A stretch of DNA of 64,000 nucleotides from Winogradskya humida (lineage in GTDB: Bacteria; Actinomycetota; Actinomycetes; Mycobacteriales; Micromonosporaceae), in contig NZ_BOMN01000029.1 of NCBI RefSeq assembly GCF_016862215.1, positions 62,001 to 126,000 of the forward strand, written 5' to 3'. Below are positions 18,166-26,789 of this stretch, piece after piece. The first letter of the stretch is position 1. Each line of letters starts with the position of its first letter. The notes beneath the pieces were generated by a model. That model did not search any database, was not told the origin of the DNA, and saw only the letters and a list, made by a program, of their open reading frames with translations. Both the position numbers and the translations under genes were made by a program.

Positions 18166-18188
18166 TGAAACGTTGAAGTCGCATCGTA
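18166..18188 (-). promoter_or_regulatory. Autoregulatory site of the rhamnose repressor gene
   Basis: Minus-strand TACGAT (18188-18183) is a good -10 box. The imperfect palindrome TGAAACGTTGAA at 18166-18177 falls at the predicted start of transcription. One arm matches the TGAAACGTTTCA operator exactly, suggesting weaker self-repression. No clear -35 was identified. Confidence 0.5.
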
Positions 18189-18242
18189 CGCGACCCATTA
18201 GCACCGCCAGGTCCGTGTTTCAGCAAGGTTTCTAATTGAGCC

Positions 18243-18299
18243 TTGACATGTGTGATCGCAGCCACCTACTTTCGTCACATCGGCGTCTGAAACATTTCA
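18243..18299 (+). promoter_or_regulatory. Promoter and operator of the rhamnose importer operon
   Basis: TTGACA at 18243-18248 and TACTTT at 18267-18272, 18 bases apart, are a strong match to a housekeeping promoter with a start near 18279. TGAAACATTTCA at 18288-18299 is a near-perfect palindrome about 10 bases into the transcript, the same geometry as in the divergent catabolic promoter. Confidence 0.75.
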
Positions 18300-18354
18300 A
18301 CCCGCCCCAGAATCTTTTCCTCTGTTTCCGCTGCGGGCAAGCAAGGAGGTGGCC

Positions 18355-19842
18355 GTGAGCGCGTTGCTCCAAGTCCGCGACGTGAGCAAGTCATTCGGCG
18401 CGGTGGCTGCCGTCCAGGGAGTCAGTTTCGCCCTCGAGTCCGGCGAGGCGCACGCGCTCGTCGGCGAGAACGGCGCCGGCAAGTCCACCATCGTCAAGAT
18501 GCTCGCCGGGGTGCACCGGCCCGACACCGGCACGCTGCTGGTCGACGGCGAGGAGGTCACCTTCACCGGCCCGGCCGACGCCAAGGCAGCCGGCATCGCC
18601 GTCATCTATCAGGAGCCGACGCTCTTTCCCGACCTGTCCGTCGCCGAGAACATCGCGATGGGCAACCAGCCGCTGACCCGGCTGCGCCAGATCGACCGCA
18701 GGACGATGAACGCGAACGCCACGCGGCTGTTCGCGCGGCTCGGCGTGCAGATCGATCCGACCCGCCCGGCGCGGGGCCTCTCCATCGCCGACCAGCAGCT
18801 CGTCGAGATCGCGAAGGCGCTGTCGAGCCAGGCCCGCGTACTCATCATGGATGAACCGACCGCGGCCCTGAGCGGTGTCGAGGTTGACCGGCTCTTCGCG
18901 GTCACCCGGGCGCTGCGTGACGAGGGCGCGGCGATCATGTTCATCTCGCACCGGTTCGAGGAGATCACCGCGCTCTGCCAGCGCGTCACGATCATGCGCG
19001 ACGGCAAGCACGTCTGCACCGAGCCGGTCAGCGAGCTGAGCGTCGACGACATGATCCGGCGGATGGTCGGGCGCGACCTGAGCGCGCTCTACCCCAAGCA
19101 GGACGCCACGATCGGCGAGAACGTGCTCCGGGTGGAGGGGCTCAGCCGCGCGGGCGTCTTCCGCGACATCAGCTTCGAGGTCAGGGCCGGCGAGATCGTC
19201 GCCCTGGCGGGGCTCGTCGGGGCCGGCCGCTCCGAGGTCATGCAGGCCGTGTTCGGCGTCGACAAGTACGACAGCGGCACGGTCACGTTCCTCGGCAAGA
19301 AGCTCAAGGGCGGCAACCCCCGCGCGTCGATGGCGGCGGGCATGGGCCTGGTCCCCGAGGACCGCCGCCAGCAGGGCCTGGTCATGGAGCTCTCCATCGA
19401 GCGCAACGTGACGCTGCCCCGATCCCGGGCGCTGGCGAAACTCGGGCTGCTCTTCGGCGGTTCCGAGCGCCGTGAGGCCGCCGAGTGGACGAAGCAGTTG
19501 CAGACCAAGTTCGGCCGGCTCTCCGACCCGGTCGGCACGCTCTCCGGCGGCAACCAGCAGAAGGTCGTGCTCGCCAAGTGGCTGGCCACCGGCCCCAAGC
19601 TGCTGATCGTCGACGAGCCCACCCGCGGCATCGACGTCGGCACGAAGGCCGAGGTGCACAGGCTGCTGTCGTCCCTGGCGGCGCGCGGGCTCGCCGTCGT
19701 CATGGTCTCCTCCGAGCTCCCCGAGGTGCTCGGCATGGCGGACCGCATCGTCGTCCTGCGCGAGGGCCACATCGCCGCCCAGCTGACCAGAGAAGAAGCC
19801 ACCGAGGAGAGCGTCATGTACGCGGCAATGGGTGCGGCATGA
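18355..19842 (+). CDS. Rhamnose ABC importer, duplicated ATP-binding protein
   Basis: A 495-residue RbsA/RhaT-type protein with two ATPase domains. The first has Walker A GENGAGKST near residues 38-46 and an SIADQQLVEIAKAL signature; the second has the degenerate GLVGAGRSE loop and LSGGNQQKVVLAKW, typical of CUT2 sugar importers. AAGGAGG at 18343-18349 is five bases before the GTG at 18355; the in-frame GTG at 18349 overlaps that site and is rejected. The stop overlaps a small frame (ATGA) leading to the first permease. Confidence 0.92.
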   Translation: MSALLQVRDVSKSFGAVAAVQGVSFALESGEAHALVGENGAGKSTIVKMLAGVHRPDTGTLLVDGEEVTFTGPADAKAAGIAVIYQEPTLFPDLSVAENIAMGNQPLTRLRQIDRRTMNANATRLFARLGVQIDPTRPARGLSIADQQLVEIAKALSSQARVLIMDEPTAALSGVEVDRLFAVTRALRDEGAAIMFISHRFEEITALCQRVTIMRDGKHVCTEPVSELSVDDMIRRMVGRDLSALYPKQDATIGENVLRVEGLSRAGVFRDISFEVRAGEIVALAGLVGAGRSEVMQAVFGVDKYDSGTVTFLGKKLKGGNPRASMAAGMGLVPEDRRQQGLVMELSIERNVTLPRSRALAKLGLLFGGSERREAAEWTKQLQTKFGRLSDPVGTLSGGNQQKVVLAKWLATGPKLLIVDEPTRGIDVGTKAEVHRLLSSLAARGLAVVMVSSELPEVLGMADRIVVLREGHIAAQLTREEATEESVMYAAMGAA

Positions 19843-19931
19843 TCGCCTGCACCGAACTTCACCTGGCTGAAGCTCGCGACGGCCGCGACTGTGAGGGCCA
19901 GAAGAGCATGCCTAAGGGGGCTCGAGCATAG
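19839..19931 (+). CDS. Small bridging ORF between importer ATPase and permease
   Basis: ATG at 19839 overlaps the ATPase stop (ATGA) and opens a 30-residue frame (starting MIACTELHLAEARDGRD) whose TAG shares its last base with the GTG of the permease (TAGTG). The 88-base gap is thus fully spanned by a frame coupled at both ends. It may only carry ribosomes across the gap. No homologue was recognised and the peptide has no membrane segment. Confidence 0.35.
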   Translation: MIACTELHLAEARDGRDCEGQKSMPKGARA

Positions 19932-20947
19932 TGGCCGCCGTCGCTACGCATTCACCCGCGAAGAAGGTGTTCAGCGGGCTGGTCAAGACCCGCGAGCTGG
20001 GCATCATCGTCGCCCTCGCGGCACTGATCATCTACACGACCGCGAGCCAGCCGCGGTTCCTGTCCGCGCAGAGCATCCGGGACATCCTGCTCAACACGTC
20101 GATCCTCGCGGTGATGGCCGCCGGGCAGGCCGTCGTGGTGATCACCCGCAACATCGATCTCTCGGTCGGCTCGGTGCTCGGCATCAGCGCGTTCACGGTC
20201 GCCTCGATGATGAGCGACAACCCTGGCCTGCCGATGATCGTGGCGCTGCTGGTCGGCCTCGCCGTCGGCGCGATCGCCGGGCTGCTCAACGGCGTCCTGG
20301 TCCGCTACGGCCGGGTGCCGGCGCTGGTGGTCACGCTCGGCACGATGTACATCTTCCGCGGCCTCATCTACTCGTGGGCCGGCGGCGACCAGGTCAACGC
20401 CGACGAGCTGCCCGGGCACTTCCTGCAGTTCGCGAACGACTCGATCCTGGGCATCCCGTGGCTGGTGCTGATCGCACTGGTCGTGGTCGGCGGCGTCTCG
20501 CTGATGATGCGCAACTACCGGGTCGGCCGCGAGCTGTACGCGATGGGCTCCAGCCCCGGCGCCGCGGAGCTGGCCGGTATCAAGGTCGCCCGCAACATGC
20601 TCGCCGCGTTCATCATCAGTGGCGCGCTCGCCGGGCTCGCCGGGGTGCTCTTCGCCTCCCGCTTCGGCACGATCGACGCCTCGGCCGGCAACGGCTACGA
20701 ACTCAACGTCGTCGCCGCGGTCGTGGTCGGCGGGGTGGCCGTCTCGGGCGGCAGCGGCACGGTCTGGGGCGCGGGCCTCGGCGCGCTGCTGCTGACCGTC
20801 ATCGGCAGCGCCCTGACCGTGCTGGACATCAACCAGTTCTGGCAGCAGGCCATCGTCGGCGCGCTGATCGTCCTCGCGATCTGCGCCGACCGGATCGTCG
20901 CGGTCCGCATCGCCCGCTCGCTGCGAAAGAGGGATTCCCATGTCTGA
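19931..20947 (+). CDS. Rhamnose ABC importer permease 1
   Basis: A 338-residue CUT2-type (RbsC-like) permease with eight to ten hydrophobic segments and the family motifs VITRNIDLSVGSVLGISAF (about residues 72-90) and EAA-like AAELAGIKVARNMLAAFIISG. AAGGGGG at 19914-19920 precedes the GTG. It overlaps the second permease by eight bases. With the ATPase, the second permease and the lipoprotein it forms a four-gene importer like RhaSTPQ of Rhizobium. Confidence 0.9.
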   Translation: MAAVATHSPAKKVFSGLVKTRELGIIVALAALIIYTTASQPRFLSAQSIRDILLNTSILAVMAAGQAVVVITRNIDLSVGSVLGISAFTVASMMSDNPGLPMIVALLVGLAVGAIAGLLNGVLVRYGRVPALVVTLGTMYIFRGLIYSWAGGDQVNADELPGHFLQFANDSILGIPWLVLIALVVVGGVSLMMRNYRVGRELYAMGSSPGAAELAGIKVARNMLAAFIISGALAGLAGVLFASRFGTIDASAGNGYELNVVAAVVVGGVAVSGGSGTVWGAGLGALLLTVIGSALTVLDINQFWQQAIVGALIVLAICADRIVAVRIARSLRKRDSHV

Positions 20948-21959
20948 TGCCACAGCGAACCCTCGCAGCCTCAAGGACGGCCTCGGCAGGCTGGCGACCT
21001 GGGACGGCATCATCATCCTGCTGACCGTCGTGGTGATCGTCGCGGCGTCGCTCGGGGTTTCCAACTTCGGCACGAGCCGTAACTTCACGTTCCTGATCCT
21101 CGACCTGATGCCGATCGTGCTGGTCGCGCTGCCGATGACGCTGATCATCGTGACCGGCGAGATCGACCTGTCGGTGGCGAGCATCCTCGGCCTGGCCAGC
21201 TCGCTGATGGGCTGGTTCTGGAACAACGGGCTCTCCATCGAGATGATCATCCCGCTCGTGATCGTGATCGGCGCGGTGCTCGGCGCGATCAACGGCTTCC
21301 TGGTCAACGCGCTGGGCCTGCCGTCGCTCGCGGTCACGATCGGCACCCTCGCGCTCTACCGCGGCCTCGCGTTCGTGGTGCTCGGCGACGGCGCGGTGGC
21401 GGACTTCCCGTTCGACTACACCGGCTGGGTCACCGGCACGATCGGTGGCGGCTCCGTCCCGAACGTCCTGATCCCGATCGTGGCGCTCGCCATCGTCTTC
21501 GGCATCGTGCTGCACGCGACGCCGTTCGGCCGCTCGCTCTACGCGATCGGTGCCAACGACCAGGCCGCGCACTTCGCCGGCATCCGGGTGGCCAGGACCA
21601 AATTCTGGCTGTACGTCGCGAGCGGCGCGGTCTCTGCCCTCGTCGGCATCCTGTGGACCCTGCGCTACTCCAGCGCCCGTGCCGACAACGGTTCGGGGCT
21701 CGAACTGGCCGTGGTCGCGGCGGTGCTGCTCGGCGGTGTATCGATCTTCGGCGGTAAAGGCAACCTGCCGGGCGTACTCGCCGGGGTGGTCCTGCTCGCC
21801 GCCCTGCAGAACGCCCTCCGCCTGCAGGACGTCTCCGGCCAGGCTCTCAACATCGTGACCGGGACGCTGCTCGTGCTCTCCGTTCTTCTGCCCAATGTCG
21901 TGTCCTCGATCCGCACCTCGCGGCAAAGGCGAAAAGTCCGCCAAGCCGCAGCCAGCTGA
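20940..21959 (+). CDS. Rhamnose ABC importer permease 2
   Basis: A 339-residue permease of the same family as its neighbour, with MTLIIVTGEIDLSVASILGL near residues 63-82 and AHFAGIRVARTKFWLYVASG in the cytoplasmic loop that meets the ATPase. Two distinct permeases are the rule for rhamnose importers, whereas ribose-type systems use one duplicated subunit. The ATG lies inside the last codons of permease 1, so translation is coupled. Confidence 0.9.
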   Translation: MSDATANPRSLKDGLGRLATWDGIIILLTVVVIVAASLGVSNFGTSRNFTFLILDLMPIVLVALPMTLIIVTGEIDLSVASILGLASSLMGWFWNNGLSIEMIIPLVIVIGAVLGAINGFLVNALGLPSLAVTIGTLALYRGLAFVVLGDGAVADFPFDYTGWVTGTIGGGSVPNVLIPIVALAIVFGIVLHATPFGRSLYAIGANDQAAHFAGIRVARTKFWLYVASGAVSALVGILWTLRYSSARADNGSGLELAVVAAVLLGGVSIFGGKGNLPGVLAGVVLLAALQNALRLQDVSGQALNIVTGTLLVLSVLLPNVVSSIRTSRQRRKVRQAAAS

Positions 21960-21986
21960 ATTTCCCCCCGTCCATAGGAGTCAGCC

Positions 21987-23066
21987 ATGTTCCGTTCCCA
22001 CCGACGACTACTGACAGCCACCAGCGCCTCACTTCTCGTCCTCGGTCTCTCTGCCTGTGGCGGGGGCACCACCAAGGACAGCGCGGAGAGCACCGGCGGC
22101 GGCGCGGCCCAGCCCGGCGCGTCCGCCAACCCGAACGCCGAGACCAAGGCCGGCCTGAAGATCGCGTTCCTGCCGAAGCAGCTCAACAACCCCTACACCG
22201 ACGTCGAGACCGGCGGCGGCAAGGTGGCGGTCGGCGAGCTCAAGGGCGAGTACAAGCTTGTCGGCCCGAACGACGCCAGCGCCTCCTCGCAGGTCAGCTA
22301 TATCAACACGCTGATCCAGCAGCAGCAGGACGTCATCGTGGTCGCGGCGAACGACCCCAACGCGGTCTGCCCGTCGCTCAACCAGGCTCGCCAGGCCGGC
22401 ATCAAGGTCGTCTCGTTCGACTCCGACGCCTCCAAGGACTGCCGCGACGCGTTCATCAACCAGGCCACCACCCAGGGCATCGGCGAGAGCCTGACCAAGA
22501 TGGCGAGTGAGCTGGCCGGCGGCGAGGGCGACATCGCGATCCTCTCGGCCACCCCCAACGCCACGAACCAGAACGCCTGGATCGACGTCATGAAGAAGGA
22601 ACTGGCCAAGCCTGAATACAGCAAGCTGAAGCTGGTCAAGACGGCGTACGGCAACGACGACGACCAGAAGTCGTTCCAGGAGGCACAGGGGCTGCTCCAG
22701 TCGTACCCCAATCTCAAGGTGATCGTCTCCCCGACCACCGTGGGCATCGCCGCGGCCTCGCGCTACGTCAGCTCCTCGAACTACAAGGGCAAGGTCGCGA
22801 TCACCGGCCTCGGCCTGCCGAACCAGATGCGCCAGTACGTCAAGGACGGCACCGTCAAGAAGTTCGCGCTCTGGAACCCGGCCGACATCGGCTACCTGGC
22901 CGCCTTCACCGGCGCCGCGCTCGCCTCCGGCCAGATCACCGGCGCCGAGGGTGAGAAGTTCAAGGCCGGCAAGCTCGGCGAATACACGATCGGTGCCGCC
23001 GGCGAGATCGTCCTCGGCCCGCCCACCGAGTTCACCGCCGAGAACATCGACCAGTTCAACTTCTGA
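21987..23066 (+). CDS. Rhamnose-binding lipoprotein
   Basis: A 359-residue substrate-binding protein with a lipoprotein signal ending in LSAC (Cys24), then a Gly/Ala/Ser-rich linker to about residue 50 and a periplasmic-binding-protein type 1 domain beginning KIAFLPKQLNNPYTDVETGG. It is anchored outside the membrane and delivers sugar to the two permeases. AGGAG stands upstream of the ATG. The mutarotase follows five bases after its stop. Confidence 0.9.
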   Translation: MFRSHRRLLTATSASLLVLGLSACGGGTTKDSAESTGGGAAQPGASANPNAETKAGLKIAFLPKQLNNPYTDVETGGGKVAVGELKGEYKLVGPNDASASSQVSYINTLIQQQQDVIVVAANDPNAVCPSLNQARQAGIKVVSFDSDASKDCRDAFINQATTQGIGESLTKMASELAGGEGDIAILSATPNATNQNAWIDVMKKELAKPEYSKLKLVKTAYGNDDDQKSFQEAQGLLQSYPNLKVIVSPTTVGIAAASRYVSSSNYKGKVAITGLGLPNQMRQYVKDGTVKKFALWNPADIGYLAAFTGAALASGQITGAEGEKFKAGKLGEYTIGAAGEIVLGPPTEFTAENIDQFNF

Positions 23067-23071
23067 TTCAC

Positions 23072-23398
23072 ATGCCCCGCTACTGCTTCCAACTCCAGGT
23101 CCGTACGGACCGCTTGGAGGAGTACGTAGAGCGGCACAAAGCCGTGTGGCCCGAGATGCAGGACGCACTTCGGGCCACCGGCTGGCGCAACTACTCCCTC
23201 TTCCTGCGCCCCGACGGCCTGCTCATCGGTTACGTCGAGGCTGACAACCTGGCCGAGTCCGAGGCCGCCATGGCCGCAACGGACGTCAACACCCGCTGGC
23301 AGGCGGAGATGGCCCCGTTCTTCGCGGGCACCACCCCCGACGACGGCTTCCCCCTGCTGACCGAGGTCTTCCACCTCACCGAACCGGAAGAAGCGTGA
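23072..23398 (+). CDS. rhaM: L-rhamnose mutarotase
   Basis: A 108-residue RhaM/RhaU-type ferredoxin-like protein: PRYCFQLQVRTDRLEEYVERHKAVWPEM with the conserved Tyr and His of the active site, then NYSLFLRPDGLLIGYVEA. It interconverts alpha- and beta-L-rhamnopyranose so that the isomerase gets the right anomer. Its length equals the family norm of about 104-110 residues. The isomerase gene follows after four bases. Confidence 0.95.
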   Translation: MPRYCFQLQVRTDRLEEYVERHKAVWPEMQDALRATGWRNYSLFLRPDGLLIGYVEADNLAESEAAMAATDVNTRWQAEMAPFFAGTTPDDGFPLLTEVFHLTEPEEA

Positions 23399-23402
23399 CA
23401 CC

Positions 23403-24569
23403 ATGACCGACCTCGCCGCCGTCAAGCGCGCCCTCACCGCACAGCGGGTCGAGACCCCGTCCTGGGCGTTCGGCAACTCGGGCACCCGCTTCAAGGTCTT
23501 CACCCAGGCGGGCGTCCCGCGCACCCCCCAGGAGAAGATCGCCGACGCCGCCGTCGTGCATCGGTACACGGGTGTCGCCCCGACGGTCGCGCTGCACATC
23601 CCTTGGGACAAAGTGGACGACTATTCGGCGCTCACGGCGTACGCGAAGAGTCTGGGTGTTGGCATCGGGGCGATCAACACCAACGTCTTCCAGGACGACG
23701 ACTACAAACTCGGCTCGGTCACCAACCCCGACCCGGCCGTGCGCCGCAAGGCCACCGATCACCTGCTGGAAGCCATCGACATCATGGACGCGACCGGTTC
23801 CCGCGACCTGAAACTGTGGTTCTCCGACGGCATCAACTACCCCGGCCAGGACGACCTCACCAACCGCCAGGACCGTTTGGCCGCGGCCCTCCAGGAAACG
23901 TACGCCCGCCTCGGCGACGACCAGCGGATCCTGCTCGAATACAAGCTCTTCGAGCCGGCCTTCTACGCCACGGACATCCCGGACTGGGGCACGTCCTACG
24001 CCCACTGCCTCGAGCTGGGCCCCAAGGCCACGGTCTGCATCGACACCGGCCACCACGCCCCCGGCACCAACATCGAGTTCATCGTCGCGTTCCTCCTGCG
24101 CCAGAAGAAGCTCGGCGCCTTCGACTTCAACAGCCGCTTCTACGCCGACGACGACCTGATGGCGGGTGCCGCGGACCCGTTCCAGCTGTTCCGCATCATG
24201 TACGAGATCGTCCGCGGCGGCGCGCTCGACCCGGCGTACGGCATCAACTTCATGCTCGACCAGTGCCACAACATCGAAGCGAAGATCCCCGCGATCATCC
24301 GCTCGATCCTCAACATCCAGGAAGCCACCGCCAAGGCCCTCCTGGTCGACCGCGACGCCCTGACGAAGGCCCAGAACGACGGCGACGTCCTCGAAGCCAA
24401 CGCCGTCATCATGGACGCCTACAACACGGACGTCCGGCCGCTGCTCGCCGAGGTCCGCACGGACCTGGGCCTCGACCCGGACCCGGTCGCCGCCTACAAG
24501 CGCAGCGGCTACCAGGAAAAGATCGTCGCCGACCGCGTCGGCGGCGAACAGGCCGGCTGGGGCGCCTGA
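23403..24569 (+). CDS. rhaI: L-rhamnose isomerase, RhaI (Pseudomonas/Bacillus-fold) type
   Basis: A 388-residue TIM-barrel isomerase of the RhaI group (not the E. coli RhaA type). Metal- and substrate-binding stretches include DLKLWFSDGINYPGQDD, QRILLEYKLFEPAFYATD, ATVCIDTGHHAPGTNIEF and GAFDFNSRFYADDDL, which supply the Glu, Asp and His ligands of two divalent metals. It converts L-rhamnose to L-rhamnulose, the substrate of the divergent rhamnulokinase. It is the last gene of the import operon; a large inverted repeat follows ten bases after its stop. Confidence 0.95.
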   Translation: MTDLAAVKRALTAQRVETPSWAFGNSGTRFKVFTQAGVPRTPQEKIADAAVVHRYTGVAPTVALHIPWDKVDDYSALTAYAKSLGVGIGAINTNVFQDDDYKLGSVTNPDPAVRRKATDHLLEAIDIMDATGSRDLKLWFSDGINYPGQDDLTNRQDRLAAALQETYARLGDDQRILLEYKLFEPAFYATDIPDWGTSYAHCLELGPKATVCIDTGHHAPGTNIEFIVAFLLRQKKLGAFDFNSRFYADDDLMAGAADPFQLFRIMYEIVRGGALDPAYGINFMLDQCHNIEAKIPAIIRSILNIQEATAKALLVDRDALTKAQNDGDVLEANAVIMDAYNTDVRPLLAEVRTDLGLDPDPVAAYKRSGYQEKIVADRVGGEQAGWGA

Positions 24570-24578
24570 CATCGGCCT

Positions 24579-24651
24579 CGGTTTGAACTCCTGGCCAAAA
24601 ACGTGGCATTAATAATACGTTTCTGGGGTGACTGGCCAGGAGTTCAAACCG
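24579..24651. repeat. 19-bp perfect inverted repeat after rhaI
   Basis: The arm at 24579-24597 (CGGTTTGAACTCCTGGCCA) is the exact reverse complement of 24633-24651. The 35-base loop is AT-rich (ATTAATAATA) and holds a second nested repeat, AAACGT/ACGTTT. No T-run follows. It may end the rha operon transcript, or it may be the inverted duplication of the start of the damaged gene next to it, whose first codons form the right arm. Confidence 0.85.
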
Positions 24652-24824
24652 GACCGCGGCGCCTTCTGGGACGACCTTGCATCTCCCTGGAGCCACTCTC
24701 CGAGTCCGACAAGGCGAACGTCAGCGCCTCCCTGCTCAACGGCGAACATCCCGACCCCACGGCGCTGGCAGAATTCCTGCACAACGTCCGCGAGGGCGAC
24801 GCGCCCAGCGGGCTTTGCGCATAG
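24628..24824 (+). pseudogene. Possible frameshifted small gene
   Basis: From GTG 24628 the frame reads VTGQEFKPDRGAFWDDL, a natural-looking protein start, then turns into low-quality Ser/Thr/Pro sequence. The next frame begins to look real at LEPLSESDKANVSASLL and runs to NVREGDAPSGLCA and a stop at 24824. A single frameshift near 24680-24690 would join them into about 65 residues. No family was recognised and there is no clear ribosome site. Confidence 0.35.
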
Positions 24825-24908
24825 CAGGGGCGGATGATGGTGTCGTGTTTTTCCGGTATCGCCCGGACGGGGTCGCGCGCCTGGTGGATCGGGCCGGACC
24901 ATGGGTCG

Positions 24909-25349
24909 GTGAACACGGGGAAAGTTCTGATCGCAGCTCTTCTACTGGCCGGCGCTGCTGGTTGCGGGCCCGGTGAGCCGGTCGCCGCGACGACGCCATC
25001 ACCCTCGCCTGCGGCCACCACCTCGGTGCCCGTCACCGAACCGACCACCGCGCCGCCCACGACGGCATCGCCGACGCCCCCGCCGCTTGAGGACAGCCAT
25101 GCCGCCGACACCGATTCCGGCTATCTCTGGATCCGCTCCGGCGGGCAGCTCTACATCGTCCAACCGTGGACCACAACCATTCGCGGTGGGCGCGGCTACT
25201 CGGCGATCTTCCTGGTCGACGACGGCTTCCGCAAAGGTGTCGTGGGTGCGTTCCTGCCGGGTGCGAAGTTCCAGGTGAACGGCAAGACCCGCTCATTCAC
25301 CATCGTGGAGAACCATAACCTCAACGCCATGCCGATCAGCCTGCACTGA
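24909..25349 (+). CDS. Putative secreted lipoprotein
   Basis: A 146-residue protein whose GTG start opens a short signal sequence with a lipobox-like LAGAAGC. A Pro/Thr/Ser-rich linker runs to about residue 62, followed by a compact C-terminal domain of about 80 residues ([19 protein letters not shown]...). This suggests a cell-wall-spanning linker and a small outer domain. No family was recognised. The stop overlaps the convergent TetR gene by 14 bases. Confidence 0.65.
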   Translation: MNTGKVLIAALLLAGAAGCGPGEPVAATTPSPSPAATTSVPVTEPTTAPPTTASPTPPPLEDSHAADTDSGYLWIRSGGQLYIVQPWTTTIRGGRGYSAIFLVDDGFRKGVVGAFLPGAKFQVNGKTRSFTIVENHNLNAMPISLH

Positions 25350-25953
25350 CGCGGGGGGCCGGGGCATAGGAAGACCATGCGGCCAGCGCGCCGTCGGCGA
25401 TGGCGGTGAGTTCCTTGAAGTCGGCGCCGTCGCGGGCCTGGAGGGAGAGCGCGTTCAGCACGGCGTTGTAGAAGGCGCTCATCGCCTCGATGTTCGTCGC
25501 GGGCGGCAGGTCACCGTCAGTGACTCCCTTATGGAGACGGTCGCGGATCAACTCGTGGCAGTTTTTGCGCAGGACGGTCAGGAAGTCCTGCACTCCCGGT
25601 TCCGAGCAGTTCATGCCGGTCAGCACAACCATGCAGCCGTGCGGGCGGCCCGGCTCGGTGTAGTTCGCGGCGTTGTCGTGGAGCATCGCGGAGATCGAGG
25701 CGTGCGCGGTCGGCTGTTCGGCCAGCGCGCGGCGCGTCAGCGAGCCGAAAGTGTCGCCGTAGAGGATCACCGCCTCGCGGAACAGCGCCTCCTTACTGCC
25801 GAACGCGGCGTAGAGGCTGGGTGAGCCGATACCCATCGCGGTGGTCAGGTCGGTCATCGAGGCGCACTCGTAACCGCCGCGCCAGAAGACGAACATCGCC
25901 TCCCGCAGTGCTGCCTCCCGGTCGAAGGAGCGGGGACGCCCTCGCGGTGACAT
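25336..25953 (-). CDS. TetR family transcriptional regulator
   Basis: A 205-residue regulator with an AcrR-type helix-turn-helix ([20 protein letters not shown] to [15 protein letters not shown], residues about 7-54) and the C-terminal domain common in regulators of short-chain dehydrogenases. The ATG at 25953 has AAAGGTGG upstream; the longer in-frame start at 25980 would run into the shared promoter. It diverges from the dehydrogenase at 26049, with an inverted repeat between them as the likely operator. Confidence 0.9.
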   Translation of the reverse strand: MSPRGRPRSFDREAALREAMFVFWRGGYECASMTDLTTAMGIGSPSLYAAFGSKEALFREAVILYGDTFGSLTRRALAEQPTAHASISAMLHDNAANYTEPGRPHGCMVVLTGMNCSEPGVQDFLTVLRKNCHELIRDRLHKGVTDGDLPPATNIEAMSAFYNAVLNALSLQARDGADFKELTAIADGALAAWSSYAPAPRVSAG

Positions 25954-26013
25954 GGCCCACCTTTCTCTACCGATCGACACAGAATCCTTGACGGGCCGAT
26001 TCTACGTACCCAA

Positions 26014-26035
26014 TTCTGTGCTGACCGACACAGAA
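26014..26035. promoter_or_regulatory. Candidate TetR operator in divergent promoter region
   Basis: TTCTGTG (26014-26020) and CACAGAA (26029-26035) form an inverted repeat with an 8-base centre, 14 bases before the dehydrogenase start. A third GACACAGAA copy lies at 25976-25984, nearer the TetR start, so both genes may be controlled. TTGACG at 25988-25993 may be the -35 of the plus-strand gene. Confidence 0.6.
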
Positions 26036-26048
26036 ACGGGGTTCGCTC

Positions 26049-26789
26049 ATGAGTGCACTGAAGGGCAAGACCGCCCTGATCACCGGTGGCAGCCGGGGCA
26101 TCGGTGCCGAGGCGGCACTAATGCTGGCCGAGCAGGGCGCCGACGTCGCGTTCACCTACGTCAGCTCCCGGCAGCAGGCCGACGAACTTGTCGGCCGGAT
26201 CGCCGGGACCGGCGCCCGCGGGCTGGCGATCCAGGCCGACAGCATCGACCCCGCCGCCGTCACCAGTGCCGTCGAGCGCGCCGCGGAGGCGTTCGGGCAG
26301 GTGGACATCCTGGTCAACAACGCAGCGGCGACACTCTTCGGCCCGATCGGAACCATGAGCGTCGACGACATCGACCGGGTGCTGGCCATCAACGTCCGGT
26401 CGACCATCGTCGCCGTCCAAGCTGCCCTCGGACACATGCCGGACGGCGGGCGGATCATCACCGTCGGCAGCAACGTCGCAGACCGGATGCCCTTCCTGGG
26501 TGGCGCTCTCTACGCGGCGAGCAAGTCGGCGCTGCAGGGGCTCAACCGGGGGCTCGCCCGCGAGCTCGGGCCGCGCAACATCACTGCAGTCGTCGTTCAG
26601 CCCGGCCCCACCGACACCGACGGCAACCCCGCGGACGCACCGCACGCCGCCCAGGCCATCGCCCATATCGCCCTCGGGCGCTACGGGCAGTCGGCGGACA
26701 TCGCGGCCATGATCGCCTACCTCGCAGGCGAGGGCGGGCGGCACGTCACCGGAACCACGATCACTATCGACGGCGGCCTCAACGCCTGA
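26049..26789 (+). CDS. Short-chain dehydrogenase/reductase (FabG-like)
   Basis: A 246-residue classical SDR: TGGSRGIGAEAA near residues 13-24 binds the dinucleotide, NNAAATLFG near 88-96 is the NNAG-type motif, Ser139 lies near TVGSN and the catalytic YAASK lies near 155-159; it ends in the usual TGTTITIDGGLNA. It reduces or oxidises a carbonyl/alcohol with NAD(P)H; the substrate is unknown. Control by the divergent TetR is likely. Its 3' end overlaps the convergent AraC gene by 11 bases. Confidence 0.92.
   Translation: MSALKGKTALITGGSRGIGAEAALMLAEQGADVAFTYVSSRQQADELVGRIAGTGARGLAIQADSIDPAAVTSAVERAAEAFGQVDILVNNAAATLFGPIGTMSVDDIDRVLAINVRSTIVAVQAALGHMPDGGRIITVGSNVADRMPFLGGALYAASKSALQGLNRGLARELGPRNITAVVVQPGPTDTDGNPADAPHAAQAIAHIALGRYGQSADIAAMIAYLAGEGGRHVTGTTITIDGGLNA

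Noticed and set aside
17120..18265. Longer form of the rhamnose repressor starting at 18265
   Set aside because: The extra 37 residues would cover the operator and promoter; GTG 18154 has the ribosome site and the conserved N-terminus.
24580..24600. tRNA T-arm-like GGTTTGAACTCC
   Set aside because: It directly follows a coding region with no acceptor, D or anticodon arms, and it is one arm of an inverted repeat.
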